From Sterolibacteriaceae bacterium (GTDB lineage: Bacteria > Pseudomonadota > Gammaproteobacteria > Burkholderiales > Rhodocyclaceae), in assembly GCA_025360425.1 (NCBI GenBank), contig JANYCD010000046.1, positions 17,871 to 81,870 on the forward strand: a stretch of 64,000 nt of DNA, in the 5' to 3' direction. The notes under the pieces are model-generated. The model did not search any database, had not been told where the DNA came from, and saw nothing but the letters and a program-made list of their open reading frames with translations. Shown here piece after piece: positions 1 to 8,375 of this stretch (its first letter is position 1; the number at the start of each line of letters is the position of its first letter). The translations under genes and the position numbers were made by a program.

Positions 1-1380
1 ATCGCAGGGCTTGCCGGATACGTCCGATTCCAGCGCGCAAAGGACGAATTTAGCCAGTCGCTTACGCTGTCCGGTGGTTTCGATTTCCTTGCCGGCGAAG
101 TCGCGGGTGAATTTTTCGTCGGTCACGTAAATGGGCTTCAAATGCTGGAATACCTCGGCCGGCGAGGTTGCCTGCCCGGAAAGGAGGGACTTGGCGGCCT
201 TGTGATAGACGGGTTCGAGTTCGTTGGTGTTGAGTCCCGAGATGACGGTATAGCGGAACGAAATGACGCTAACGAGTTTTAGTACCCGCACGAAATCCGG
301 CGGCTGAAGCTTTTCCCAGGCTGCGAACAGCAACGGGGTCATCTGCCGCACTTTAAACAGTTGCAATTCGCGTATGTAGCGTTTGGCTTGTGGCAATTCC
401 AGCCAATATTCGTGCTCGGTGTCGTTCAACGCGGAAAATAATTCGGCGCGCCCTTCGAGAGCCTGCATCAAATCGAATACGCCTTGCGGATCGCGTACTA
501 CATCGCGGACTTCCTTGAACAGGCGCTGCTTTCGTATCTTTGGCGAGTCGCATAAAAGGTGGTACCGCAGGAAATCCGGAAATCTTTCCTGCTTGACTAT
601 CGCCAAAAGGGTTTTCCAGCGGCGTTGCAATGCAAGCAAGTCAGCCGCTACCTTGATCCGCGAAAACAGATAGTTCTTCAGTAGATCGGTTGACGAAAGT
701 TCAAGGCCGCGCGCGTTGAGTGTTTCAAATACGGTATAGGCGTTTAGTTCGTCCTCAACCGTGATTTGGATAAACAACAGATGCCGGGCGATGGTTTCAT
801 TCAACAACGTGGCGAGTGCCGCGCCGTCGCTGGCAATTTCCTTCAGGCGTTTCTGGAACCATTGGAAGCATCCCCACAAGAGCTGATTGGATATGGGCAA
901 GCCGCGCGGATTATTCGGCTCACGCAACTGAACCAGATAGTCTTGATAAAAAGCATCATCCGTTTCATTGAGAAACAGCTTGCTGCTCTCGATAAGGGAG
1001 GCCGGGTCTTTTTCCCCGATGAAGCGACTGCGTAGCCTGCTCGCGCGATCTCGGTTCGCAGCCTTTTCCGAATCGTTTCCCGCAAGCGACTGCAAGGTGC
1101 CGATAACAGCCAGGGCCAAAATGCTAAGAGTGGCCAAGCGTTGCTGGCCGTCAATGATGAGAAATTCCCGGTCGGTTCGGGCCTCGACCACCAAGGCTCC
1201 CATGTAGTGACGTGACTCGGGAGCGCTGCTCAATTCAAGGATATCGTTCCAGAGGTCTTCCCAGTGCTCTTCTTCCCATGAATAGTCACGCTGATAGGGT
1301 GGAACACGATATATCTTGCCGTTGCCGATGAGGTCGAGAAAAGTCGTGTCTTGAGTTTTCAGTAAGTTACTTCTGATCAT
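1..1380 (-). CDS. DUF262 (GmrS-type) domain protein, cut by window edge
   Basis: This gene is missing from the ORF track because it runs off the left edge. From the ATG at 1378-1380 the minus strand reads 460 codons without a stop. The visible part is a DUF262 (ParB-like) domain: PPYQRDYSW near residues 27-35, DGQQRLATL at 77-85 (the family's nucleotide-binding signature), and LNARG...DLLKN at about 221-236. Complete members usually continue into a DUF1524 HNH nuclease; that part would lie outside the window, so I cannot say whether it exists. Relatives act in anti-phage defence, for example GmrSD type IV restriction of modified DNA. It starts 24 bases after the PIN toxin gene on the same strand and may share its transcript. 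The family is clear, the target is not. Confidence 0.85.
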   Translation of the reverse strand, partial: MIRSNLLKTQDTTFLDLIGNGKIYRVPPYQRDYSWEEEHWEDLWNDILELSSAPESRHYMGALVVEARTDREFLIIDGQQRLATLSILALAVIGTLQSLAGNDSEKAANRDRASRLRSRFIGEKDPASLIESSKLFLNETDDAFYQDYLVQLREPNNPRGLPISNQLLWGCFQWFQKRLKEIASDGAALATLLNETIARHLLFIQITVEDELNAYTVFETLNARGLELSSTDLLKNYLFSRIKVAADLLALQRRWKTLLAIVKQERFPDFLRYHLLCDSPKIRKQRLFKEVRDVVRDPQGVFDLMQALEGRAELFSALNDTEHEYWLELPQAKRYIRELQLFKVRQMTPLLFAAWEKLQPPDFVRVLKLVSVISFRYTVISGLNTNELEPVYHKAAKSLLSGQATSPAEVFQHLKPIYVTDEKFTRDFAGKEIETTGQRKRLAKFVLCALESDVSGKPCD

Positions 1381-1404
1381 CGGCGTCTCCATCCAAATTT
1401 TGGT

Positions 1405-1812
1405 TCAAGCCGCCAGCACGTCGGCCAGCGAATGGCAGAGGCCGGGTGCTGCCTTGCGCAGTTTGACGTCTTCGGTAATCAGCGGTACGCCGAGCAGCTT
1501 CGCCGCGCAAAGAAAGCGGGCGTCGTAGGCGGAAACTTTCTGCTTCAGCGCCATGTCGAGTGCGTCGCCATTAGAAACCGAAATTACCCGTGGTCCAAGA
1601 CGTGACTCGGCCACCGAGAGAACGCCCAGCGCATCGGCCGGCAACAGCAGCTTGGCGCGCACATAGCGGCTGAGAACATTGGTCAACTCCACGAGTCCAT
1701 GCGATTCGATGCGCCAGTCGCCGTCATGCTCGTAGAGTTCGCACGCCGCGTCATACAAGGGCGTGCTGCTCACGAGGAGGGCAAAGACGATATTGGTGTC
1801 GACGAGCACCAT
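1405..1812 (-). CDS. vapC: PIN-domain ribonuclease toxin (VapC/FitB family)
   Basis: A 135-residue PIN-domain protein, the usual size for a VapC toxin. The acidic metal-binding residues are in place: D5 in VLVDTN, E42 in LVELTN, D97 in SAYDARF and D115 in LITEDVKL. Family members cleave specific RNAs (often tRNA) when their antitoxin is lost. The start lies 2 bases after the antitoxin stop, the normal antitoxin-first arrangement. The antitoxin is of the FitA/Arc ribbon-helix-helix kind, so this could equally be called FitB. All four acidic residues are present, so it is probably active. Confidence 0.88.
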   Translation of the reverse strand: MVLVDTNIVFALLVSSTPLYDAACELYEHDGDWRIESHGLVELTNVLSRYVRAKLLLPADALGVLSVAESRLGPRVISVSNGDALDMALKQKVSAYDARFLCAAKLLGVPLITEDVKLRKAAPGLCHSLADVLAA

Positions 1813-1814
1813 GC

Positions 1815-2045
1815 CTATTTTTGACCGTCGGCAATGTAGGCTTCGATTTCCTCGATGGTGGCGATGTGTCCGCCGCGCAGCTTGACCGCCGGCGGCAACG
1901 GCGCCTTGACCGGCGCATTGCCGGAGAGACCTGCTTCAAGCAACTGGATCGCTTCCTTGGTCAGCGAGCGGTGGTTGCGTTGCGCCTGCTGCTTGAGTTG
2001 TGCGTGCAAGTGGTCGGGCAGGTTCTTGATGACGAGGGCGCTCAT
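1815..2045 (-). CDS. Ribbon-helix-helix antitoxin (FitA/Arc-like)
   Basis: A 76-residue protein. The N-terminal 40 residues form an Arc/FitA-type ribbon-helix-helix: a short strand (ALVIKNLP), then a helix-turn-helix pair ending in SLTKEAIQLLEAGL. The C-terminal part, rich in Pro and Ala and then acidic, would wrap the PIN toxin encoded directly downstream. It should neutralise the toxin and, as a dimer, repress its own promoter in the AT-rich stretch at 2046-2105. Stop TAG (1815-1817) and toxin ATG (1810-1812) are almost touching, which implies translational coupling. Confidence 0.85.
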   Translation of the reverse strand: MSALVIKNLPDHLHAQLKQQAQRNHRSLTKEAIQLLEAGLSGNAPVKAPLPPAVKLRGGHIATIEEIEAYIADGQK

Positions 2046-2105
2046 TGGCTGGTCTCCTTGCGGTGGGTTACAAGTGCTAGCATTTTACTTCCCTTTTGCT
2101 CCATT

Positions 2106-3087
2106 TTAAAAACCCGGGCAAGGCTGCTGGTAGTCGGCGAATGAAGTCGCCAATGCCGCCATGCTGGTTGGCGCATGTTGTTCAAAGCTGCCCTGATCGA
2201 CATAAACGAAACAATAGGCCGAGCCACCTTCGGCCTGGCTGGCGGCGCTGGCGTCGGCGCACCACTGGCGCAGCCGAGCCCTTTTCTGCGGCAGGTCGAG
2301 TTCTTCCCTGCCCTTGGTTTCGATGATCCAGACCGTGCCGTCCTGGGTCTTGATCATGAAGTCCGGAATGTAGTGGGAGAGATCGCCATTGGCCTTGACG
2401 TACTCGATCTTGAATCCGACGGCGAGACAGTTCTTGGCGAAGGCGGCGACATCCGGCGCGTCGTTAAGGAATTTGGCGAAGGCCAACTCCAGCACCCCCC
2501 GCATGGGGTTCGCCGTCGAAGTCGTGGCGCAACCGGTCAAGCACGATGATGTTGGGTGCGATCAGCAGAAAGTTGTGCGCCAGACGCGAGGCCGGCTCGT
2601 ACAGCTTATGGAAGTAGCTCCATGCGATGAGTAGGGACAGTACCTTGGTCTTGCCGGCGCCAGTTGCCATCTTGAGCACATAACGCGGCCAGTCTTCGTC
2701 GAACATGCCACTTGAAACGGCACCGGAAGCATCGAAGCGAAGCAGATCGAACTTGTCTTTTACCTGGCGCACGTCGTGCAGCCAGATCACGGTTTCCACC
2801 GCTTCCTGCTGGGCGAAGTAGTAGCGGAACGGCGCCAGCGTGCCGTCGGCCTGTTCGATCAGGTGATCGGTGGCGAACCACCACTCAAGCAAGGATTTCG
2901 ATGTGGCGGAGGCGCCTGCGTATCCGGCATCGCGCCAGGCTTTTACTTCGTTGCGGATATTCGCTACCAGCGGCGGCAGCAACTTTTCATACGCTGACGC
3001 GCGTAACTCTTCAGCCGCCGGAAACCAGCGCTGATCCGGCAGCAGGGTTTCGTAGGGCGAAACGGGGAAGTCGGGATGAAGTGCCAT
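2106..3087 (-). pseudogene. res: Type III restriction enzyme Res subunit, internally deleted remnant
   Basis: Two pieces of one Res/DEAD-box protein joined out of frame. The 5' piece (minus strand from 3087) reads MALHPDFPVSPYE..., carries the Walker A motif ATGAGKT at about residues 141-147 and ends in family sequence at LLIAPNIIVLDRLRHDFDG. Immediately afterwards, at about 2508-2518, the family's far C-terminal sequence begins in another frame (NPMRGVLELAFAKFL...YIPDFMIK...WIIETKGREE) and runs to the stop at 2106. The helicase middle with motif II and the later motifs is gone, probably several hundred residues. The listed 144-residue ORF with a TTG start is only this C-terminal piece. No companion mod (methylase) gene is visible. 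It cannot make a working nuclease. Confidence 0.85.
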
Positions 3088-3102
3088 CTTTATGCTGTTG
3101 GA

Positions 3103-4068
3103 TCAGATACGGTCTGGTGGTTCGCGCAGCCGATATTGGTCGCGGCCTTCAGGTTCGTGGTAGATGCGAATCAGGATTTCGCCGAGCAGGCCCATCGCGA
3201 TCAGCTGTGCGCCCATCAGTACCATCATGATGCCGAGCAGCAATAATGGCCGGCCGCCAATGCTTTCGCCCGTGATCTTGAGGAGGGTCAGGTAGCCCAA
3301 CATGCCCACACCAGGCACCAGCATCCACAGGCCGACGCCGCCGAAGGCATGCAGCGGACGATGCAGGTAGCGCAGCATGAACTTCATCAACAACAGGTCG
3401 AGCACCACGCGGAAGGTGCGGTCGATGCCGTACTTCGATTGACCCTTGGTGCGGGCATGATGGCGCACTGGCACTTCGATGATCTTGGCGCCAGCTTCGG
3501 CGGCCAGCACCGGGATGAAGCGATGCAGTTCGCCGTAGAGGCGGATGCGGCGGACCAGTTCGGTGCGATAGGCCTTGAGCGCGCAACCGTAGTCGTGCAG
3601 TTGCACGCCGGTGGCCCACGAGATCAGCCGGTTGGCCAGCATTGACGGCAACTTGCGGTTGAGGGCGGCATCCTGCCGCTCCTTGCGCCAGCCGGAGATC
3701 ATGCTGATGTCGGGTCGGTTTTCGAGCGTGCGGATCAGTTCGGGGATATCGAGCGGATCGTTTTGCAGGTCGCCATCGAGCGTTACGGTGTAGCGGCCCG
3801 TTACCGCGTCGAAGCCCGCCTGCAATGCGGCGGTCTGGCCGTAATTGCGCATCAGGTAAAGCGGATGCAGCCACGGCGTCTGTGCCGCGAGATCGCGCAG
3901 CACGTGTGCCGAACGGTCGCGTGAGCCGTCGTCGATGCAGATCAGCTCGAAGCTGAAGCCGCTGCCCTGCATGGCTTCGCCAACGCGTGCGACTAGGTCG
4001 GGCAGGTTCTCTTCCTCGTTGTAGACGGGAATGACGATGGAAACGTCGCAGTTCAATTTATCGGTCAT
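3103..4068 (-). CDS. Polyprenyl-phosphate glycosyltransferase (GT2, ArnC/DPM1-like)
   Basis: A 321-residue family 2 glycosyltransferase. The N-terminal GT-A domain shows VIPVYNEEENL at about 12-22, DDGSRD at 46-51 and the metal/nucleotide motif DGDLQND at 98-104. Two C-terminal membrane helices (about 240-262 and 272-297) end in LLGEILIRIYHE, typical of ArnC/GtrB/DPM1 enzymes that load a sugar onto undecaprenyl phosphate. It is the last gene of the long minus-strand operon, overlaps the upstream membrane-protein gene by 11 bases, and is a second ArnC-type enzyme besides the one at 10346. It may charge the lipid donor used by the second ArnT-like transferase at 5721; that pairing is inference. 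Confidence 0.85.
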   Translation of the reverse strand: MTDKLNCDVSIVIPVYNEEENLPDLVARVGEAMQGSGFSFELICIDDGSRDRSAHVLRDLAAQTPWLHPLYLMRNYGQTAALQAGFDAVTGRYTVTLDGDLQNDPLDIPELIRTLENRPDISMISGWRKERQDAALNRKLPSMLANRLISWATGVQLHDYGCALKAYRTELVRRIRLYGELHRFIPVLAAEAGAKIIEVPVRHHARTKGQSKYGIDRTFRVVLDLLLMKFMLRYLHRPLHAFGGVGLWMLVPGVGMLGYLTLLKITGESIGGRPLLLLGIMMVLMGAQLIAMGLLGEILIRIYHEPEGRDQYRLREPPDRI

Positions 4069-4606
4069 GTCGAGTGTTATGCCAGCAATTACGGATCAAT
4101 AAACACAGTGCGGCCACAGCCAACAGGGGATCAAGCAGAGTGTCCCAGAGATTGGTCGATTCCTGCAAGCCGGCGGCGAAGGCTAACAGATCAACGGCCA
4201 GCAGCCACAGGTAGAGTGGCTGGCCCTGCCACCATGCTGCAATGGCCGCCGCTCCAAGCACGGCCACCAGCAACCAGGGTTGATAGCCAAGGCGGTAGGG
4301 GTCGACATCGCCGAGGCCCAGGGCCATTGGATAAATCAGCGCGGCGATTGCCACGATGAAGGCAGGTCCGCGCCAGCCCCGGCTGAAAGCAGTTGGCGTA
4401 AATCCGATCAACGACAGGATGAGCAACTGCAGGGTGGTGATGCTGGGGTCGCCCCACAATCCGCGCATTGCCATCGCCGTTGATACACCCTGGGACAGGG
4501 GAATCTGCGTCAACAAGCCGATCAGGGATGCAAGGAATTTCAGGCGACGCGGCATCAACAGCGCCATCGCCCATGCGACCAGGAGTGCCTGTGCCAGCAT
4601 GCTCAT
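4058..4606 (-). CDS. Small polytopic membrane protein of unknown function
   Basis: A 182-residue, very hydrophobic protein with roughly five or six membrane spans and no motif I recognise; tryptophans and prolines lie at likely membrane borders. The ATG at 4604-4606 overlaps the stop of the sialidase-like gene (ATGA), and its own end overlaps the glycosyltransferase downstream, so it is translated as part of that chain. Its place between a BNR protein and a lipid-linked-sugar transferase suggests a part in moving or polymerising an envelope glycan, but nothing in the sequence proves it. Confidence 0.7.
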   Translation of the reverse strand: MSMLAQALLVAWAMALLMPRRLKFLASLIGLLTQIPLSQGVSTAMAMRGLWGDPSITTLQLLILSLIGFTPTAFSRGWRGPAFIVAIAALIYPMALGLGDVDPYRLGYQPWLLVAVLGAAAIAAWWQGQPLYLWLLAVDLLAFAAGLQESTNLWDTLLDPLLAVAALCLLIRNCWHNTRHDR

Positions 4607-5721
4607 GGCGTCGTTTCCATCCAGCTTGGGACAAAACTGATCGCCTTGATGGTTTTTCGTTGCCAGGTGTAGGCGAGATGGATGACGCCTGAACGATCCT
4701 GCAACAAGGCCGGATAGGAAAACTCGTCCTCGCCTTGTCCTTGTTCGACGAATTTCGGGGTTGACCAGGTTTTGCCGCCATCACGCGAAACCGACAAGGC
4801 CAGTTGGGTACGATTTGATTGCTGCGGGTTCCAGGCCAGCAGAAGGTTTCCGTCCGTCAGTCGCAGCAGGGCAATGCCGGCGTCCGGATTGGGCAGGATA
4901 GTGGCGGTCGCAGCTTGCCAGCTTTGGCCTCCATCGTCGCTGGTGCTGGAGTGGATGCGACGTGTGGGCCCGGCATCGCGCAGCAGCGTCAGCGCGTGCT
5001 GTGCATCAAGCGCTGCAACTGCGGGCTGGAAGATTTTGTTTGATGAGGGAATCCTTGCCTTGTCTACAACCCGGCCTGCGCTTTCGAGCCGCAGCCATTC
5101 AGCGCGTTTGCCAATGAACTCATGGTAGACAGGAAAACCAATGCCGCCATCGCTCAACGGCAATGGCGGATTGCGTACCAGCGTGCTGAGGTTGAAAAAG
5201 GGGGAGGTGATCAGTCGCGTGACGGGACCCCAGTTTGTGCCGCCATCTTTCGACACGATGTGGTTGATGGAACTGCCCGCCCAACCACCATAGGAGACGC
5301 TGACAAACCATAGATGCAACGTGCCCTGTGGGTCACTCCACAACACCGGGTTGCCCAGCTTGCGGATCAGGCGCCCGGTGCTGCGCTGAACTTCAGCGCG
5401 GTCGGCGATTAGTCGCGGTGCACTCCATGTATTGCCATCCAGGACCGACATGACGATCACGACATCGGCCGCGCCTTCGCGGCTGCCGGCAAACCATGCG
5501 GCAGCAATGCGGCCATCCGGCAATGCCGCAAGCGATGCGCTGTGGGCTGAAGCACTGTAGGCGGGAAGCATCGTTGCGACCGGTGCTGTCGCGGCAAGCG
5601 ATACTTTCGCTGCCGCGATGGGAGAAACAGAGAAGGTTGGTTCGGGCAATGTCCGCAACCGGGGCAGAACCAGCATTACGGCAATCGCGAATGCGGCGAG
5701 CGGCAACCAGTTGCGTTTCAT
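4603..5721 (-). CDS. Sialidase-like BNR/Asp-box protein, exported
   Basis: About 372 residues. An N-terminal hydrophobic segment (WLPLAAFAIAVMLVLP) is a signal peptide or anchor. The rest looks like a six-bladed sialidase fold, with three Asp boxes SKDGGTNW, SDDGGQSW and SRDGGKTW spaced along the chain and a central FPVYHEF segment. Proteins of this type hydrolyse or bind sialic-acid-like sugars, but a full catalytic arginine triad cannot be assigned by eye. The ATG at 5719-5721 overlaps the upstream stop (TGATG); a GTG directly before it (5724) is the alternative. An exported glycosidase-like protein inside a glycosyltransferase operon is unusual. Confidence 0.78.
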   Translation of the reverse strand: MKRNWLPLAAFAIAVMLVLPRLRTLPEPTFSVSPIAAAKVSLAATAPVATMLPAYSASAHSASLAALPDGRIAAAWFAGSREGAADVVIVMSVLDGNTWSAPRLIADRAEVQRSTGRLIRKLGNPVLWSDPQGTLHLWFVSVSYGGWAGSSINHIVSKDGGTNWGPVTRLITSPFFNLSTLVRNPPLPLSDGGIGFPVYHEFIGKRAEWLRLESAGRVVDKARIPSSNKIFQPAVAALDAQHALTLLRDAGPTRRIHSSTSDDGGQSWQAATATILPNPDAGIALLRLTDGNLLLAWNPQQSNRTQLALSVSRDGGKTWSTPKFVEQGQGEDEFSYPALLQDRSGVIHLAYTWQRKTIKAISFVPSWMETTP

Positions 5722-7355
5722 CACTGGGTGACGACGAAAATCTGAACGGTTGAGACCAGCGGATTGGGAGAGCGACTGTTCCAGGCATTTTGCCAGGCCG
5801 CTTTCGTGGCACCCTCTTTGGCGAAGCGGATGCCGGAACCTGCCGAGGTGAGCGCCGCGTATTCGTTGACGAATCTGGTGTGGAGGTGAAGTGCTTCGAT
5901 CTGTTTCTGCATGGCCGCACGATCTTCAATCCGCACCATCAGCAGCGACGAAGAATGAATGTCAGCGGCGGTGAGCTGGCTGGTCTGGCGCAGGGGCTTG
6001 CCAACCAGTATTGGCAGCAGCGCGGGCTGTGGCCCGGCGAACAGGATTACATTCCTGCCGCGTGCCAGATCGATGACCTGCTGCGGAACTGCATTGACGT
6101 CCAGTTTGGGAAAGGCGATGCCCCATCCAATGGTCCACAACAGGATGGCTGAAATCACCAGATGCTTGATCGACAGCGTTGGTCGCCACCACGCCCACAA
6201 AAAGTACACAAGGGCAAGGCCCAACCAAAGCCATCCATCGCGTCCGAACCGCCACAGCAGCAAGCTGAGTGCCAATGCCAGCAGTGCCGGCACCAGACTG
6301 CCGAGACGTCGTGCCCAGTTGGGAACTCCACCACTTTGCAGACCAATGGCGGTGATGAGTGCCAGCGGCACCAATGAACCAATCAGATAGCGTTCAAAGC
6401 TGCGAATGAACAAGAACGGCAGCAGTGTGAGCAGCAGCCACAAGGCGAGAAAACGCGTTTCCGGTTCGCGGCGGCGTGTCCACAAGGCGTGAAAGGCGAT
6501 GAGGCTCCAGGGCAACGCCAGCGTGGTCAGGCCAATGATGGCGTCGGCCGAGATGCCCATGGCCTGACGCGCTTCAAGTTCGTCGTGGGCAGCGCTGGCA
6601 AGCTGCGCAGCAAAGTGATTGCGAACGTAGAGGAACCAGATCACTGGCAATGCGACAGCCACCGCAATCAGGAATCCATGTGAAAACAGGCGGCCCAGCA
6701 TTAGTTTGCGCAATTCGGGTTTGTTGATCAGGAGTGCAAGGCCTCCGGCACCAAAGACGACCATCGCGATCGGCCCTTTGGTCATCAACGCGGCGGAAAG
6801 AAACGCAGCGGAAAGCAGCAGGCTCAACAGTGCGCCGAATGACGGTCGTGGCAGTGCCATGGCGCCTATCCAGCGCAGGTAGAAGCAGAACGCTGTCGTC
6901 GACAGCGCCGCCACCGGCACATCCAGCATCAGGCGTCGTGATTCGGAAGCAAGGCCGCCGCAACCGAGCAGGATGGCAGCGGCCAGCAGTCCGGTCTGCA
7001 ATCCGCCGCCCAGGCGTTTACCCAGCCATACCGTGCAGCCCAGCAGCAGCAAGGCGAAGGCGATGGTGATGCCACGCCCGGCAGCCAGCGATGGCCCGAA
7101 GCGTTCGAAGCTGGCACGACCGAGCCAGTAGATGAACGGTGGTTTTTTGAGTCGCGGTTCACCGTCGACGTAGGGCACCCACCATGCGTTTCGCTCCATC
7201 ATTTCCAGCGGAACGCGCAGCCCCAGCAAATACTCGTCCTTGCCGGTCAGTCCAGTCGGTTTGTTGATGCCTAGGCTCAGCGCGAGTGCAGCCGCCAGCA
7301 ACAGAACGAGAACAGCGTGAAACGGATTTTTCGGGAGTTTCAGCAGCGTGCTCAT
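5721..7355 (-). CDS. ArnT-like membrane glycosyltransferase (GT39/GT83 type), second copy
   Basis: A 544-residue polytopic protein with about ten to twelve membrane spans. The first periplasmic loop carries the family's acidic signature (TGKDEYLLGLRVPLEMMERN) followed by WWVPYVDGEPRLKKPPFIYWL, as in ArnT, which moves a sugar from undecaprenyl phosphate to lipid A. It is clearly distinct from the better ArnT match at 12785, so the operon encodes two such transferases. Its ATG overlaps the arnD stop by one base (TAATG). The acceptor is unknown; lipid A or another envelope glycan is plausible. Confidence 0.82.
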   Translation of the reverse strand: MSTLLKLPKNPFHAVLVLLLAAALALSLGINKPTGLTGKDEYLLGLRVPLEMMERNAWWVPYVDGEPRLKKPPFIYWLGRASFERFGPSLAAGRGITIAFALLLLGCTVWLGKRLGGGLQTGLLAAAILLGCGGLASESRRLMLDVPVAALSTTAFCFYLRWIGAMALPRPSFGALLSLLLSAAFLSAALMTKGPIAMVVFGAGGLALLINKPELRKLMLGRLFSHGFLIAVAVALPVIWFLYVRNHFAAQLASAAHDELEARQAMGISADAIIGLTTLALPWSLIAFHALWTRRREPETRFLALWLLLTLLPFLFIRSFERYLIGSLVPLALITAIGLQSGGVPNWARRLGSLVPALLALALSLLLWRFGRDGWLWLGLALVYFLWAWWRPTLSIKHLVISAILLWTIGWGIAFPKLDVNAVPQQVIDLARGRNVILFAGPQPALLPILVGKPLRQTSQLTAADIHSSSLLMVRIEDRAAMQKQIEALHLHTRFVNEYAALTSAGSGIRFAKEGATKAAWQNAWNSRSPNPLVSTVQIFVVTQ

Positions 7356-8275
7356 TACGCAGCCGCAGCGAGGAATTCCGGACCCTGCACCAGCAGCGTC
7401 CCGGAGCGCCCGGGAATTTCGCCCATCGTCAGTTCATGGCGTGGCAGGCGGGCAGGATCCAGCGCATCACGCATCGCGCGCAGGCTGACCAGTTCGTAAC
7501 CCTGCGCCTTCCAGCCGGCCAGCAGACGATCGAATGCTGGCGCCAGTTTCATGCCTTCCATTTCGGCATGCAGGGTGAATACATGGCCCGTTGCAGGTGG
7601 ATCAAGGGTCATTGCCAGCAGATACTCGTGAACATTGTCTTCGGTGATGCCGTCAAGCCCGATCAACTCATCCAGCGTGGGCAGGGTGGTCGGCAGTTGC
7701 GGGCAGTGTACGATCTCGGCGTTCCACACCGGCATGAAGGGATGGGTGCCGCGGCCGTCGGAGGCGTAGTCGAAACCGAGACGCTGGGTCATGCGCACCG
7801 CGTGGGGATTCATCTGCCAGCCAGCCGCGCCATGGACTTTAGCCGATTCGCCAAAGATGTTGGCGAACTGTTTGCAGGCCAGTTGCATTTGCTGTTCGGT
7901 CCACGCCATGTCGGCGTCGGCCACGCCGTCCTGCCATTTCACGTGATCCCAACAGTGGATGCCGACTTCGTAACCACTGTCACGCACGCCGCGCAGGATG
8001 TCGGCACAGCGGCGGCCGATTTCCGGTCCGGGCAGCACCGTGCCGTATAACAATGTTTTCAAACCGTAGTGAGATACCACCGAGGTGCGCGACACCTTTT
8101 TCATAAAGCCACGGCGGAATACCCGCTTGATGGCGCGGCCGGTATGGTCGGGGCCGAGCGAAAACAGGAAGGTTGCCTGCGCCTGGTGTCGACGCAATAC
8201 CTCAACCAGTTGCGGCACACCTTGCAGGGTGCCGCGGTAGGTGTCGACGTCAATCTTGAGGGCTAGGAAAGGCAT
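7355..8275 (-). CDS. arnD: 4-deoxy-4-formamido-L-arabinose-phosphoundecaprenol deformylase ArnD
   Basis: A 306-residue polysaccharide-deacetylase-fold protein of the ArnD type. It begins LALKIDVDTYRGTLQGVP (metal-binding DVD and the ArnD TYRGT motif), has GIHCWDHVKWQD (metal-binding histidine) and ends the catalytic domain with FTLHAEMEGMK. It removes the formyl group from undecaprenyl-phosphate-linked Ara4FN at the cytoplasmic membrane so that the free amino sugar can be exported. It follows the decarboxylase gene after a 100-base spacer with an inverted repeat and overlaps the second ArnT-like gene. Length matches the family. Confidence 0.93.
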   Translation of the reverse strand: MPFLALKIDVDTYRGTLQGVPQLVEVLRRHQAQATFLFSLGPDHTGRAIKRVFRRGFMKKVSRTSVVSHYGLKTLLYGTVLPGPEIGRRCADILRGVRDSGYEVGIHCWDHVKWQDGVADADMAWTEQQMQLACKQFANIFGESAKVHGAAGWQMNPHAVRMTQRLGFDYASDGRGTHPFMPVWNAEIVHCPQLPTTLPTLDELIGLDGITEDNVHEYLLAMTLDPPATGHVFTLHAEMEGMKLAPAFDRLLAGWKAQGYELVSLRAMRDALDPARLPRHELTMGEIPGRSGTLLVQGPEFLAAAA

Positions 8276-8283
8276 AAGGGCTT

Positions 8284-8370
8284 TTCACCACAGAGTACAC
8301 AGAGGACGCGGAGGAGTAAAAAACAAAAGAAATGGTTTCCTCTGCGTACTCCGCGTCCTCTGGGGTGAAA
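8284..8370. repeat. Imperfect inverted repeat of the CACAGAG...GAGGACGCGGAG type
   Basis: The left arm (8284-8315, TTCACCACAGAGTACACAGA...) and right arm (8338-8370, ...GCGTCCTCTGGGGTGAAA) are near complements around a short AT-rich loop. On the minus strand it lies between the decarboxylase and arnD genes and could fold into a long hairpin. The composition resembles a dispersed CTCTGTG-rich repeat found between genes in many environmental proteobacteria. It may act as an RNA stability element or be a mobile-repeat relic. Confidence 0.7.
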
Positions 8371-8375
8371 GATTT

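Noticed and set aside
2106-2540. 144-codon ORF as a separate small gene
   Set aside because: It is the frameshifted C-terminus of the deleted res gene, opened by a TTG inside the N-terminal piece.
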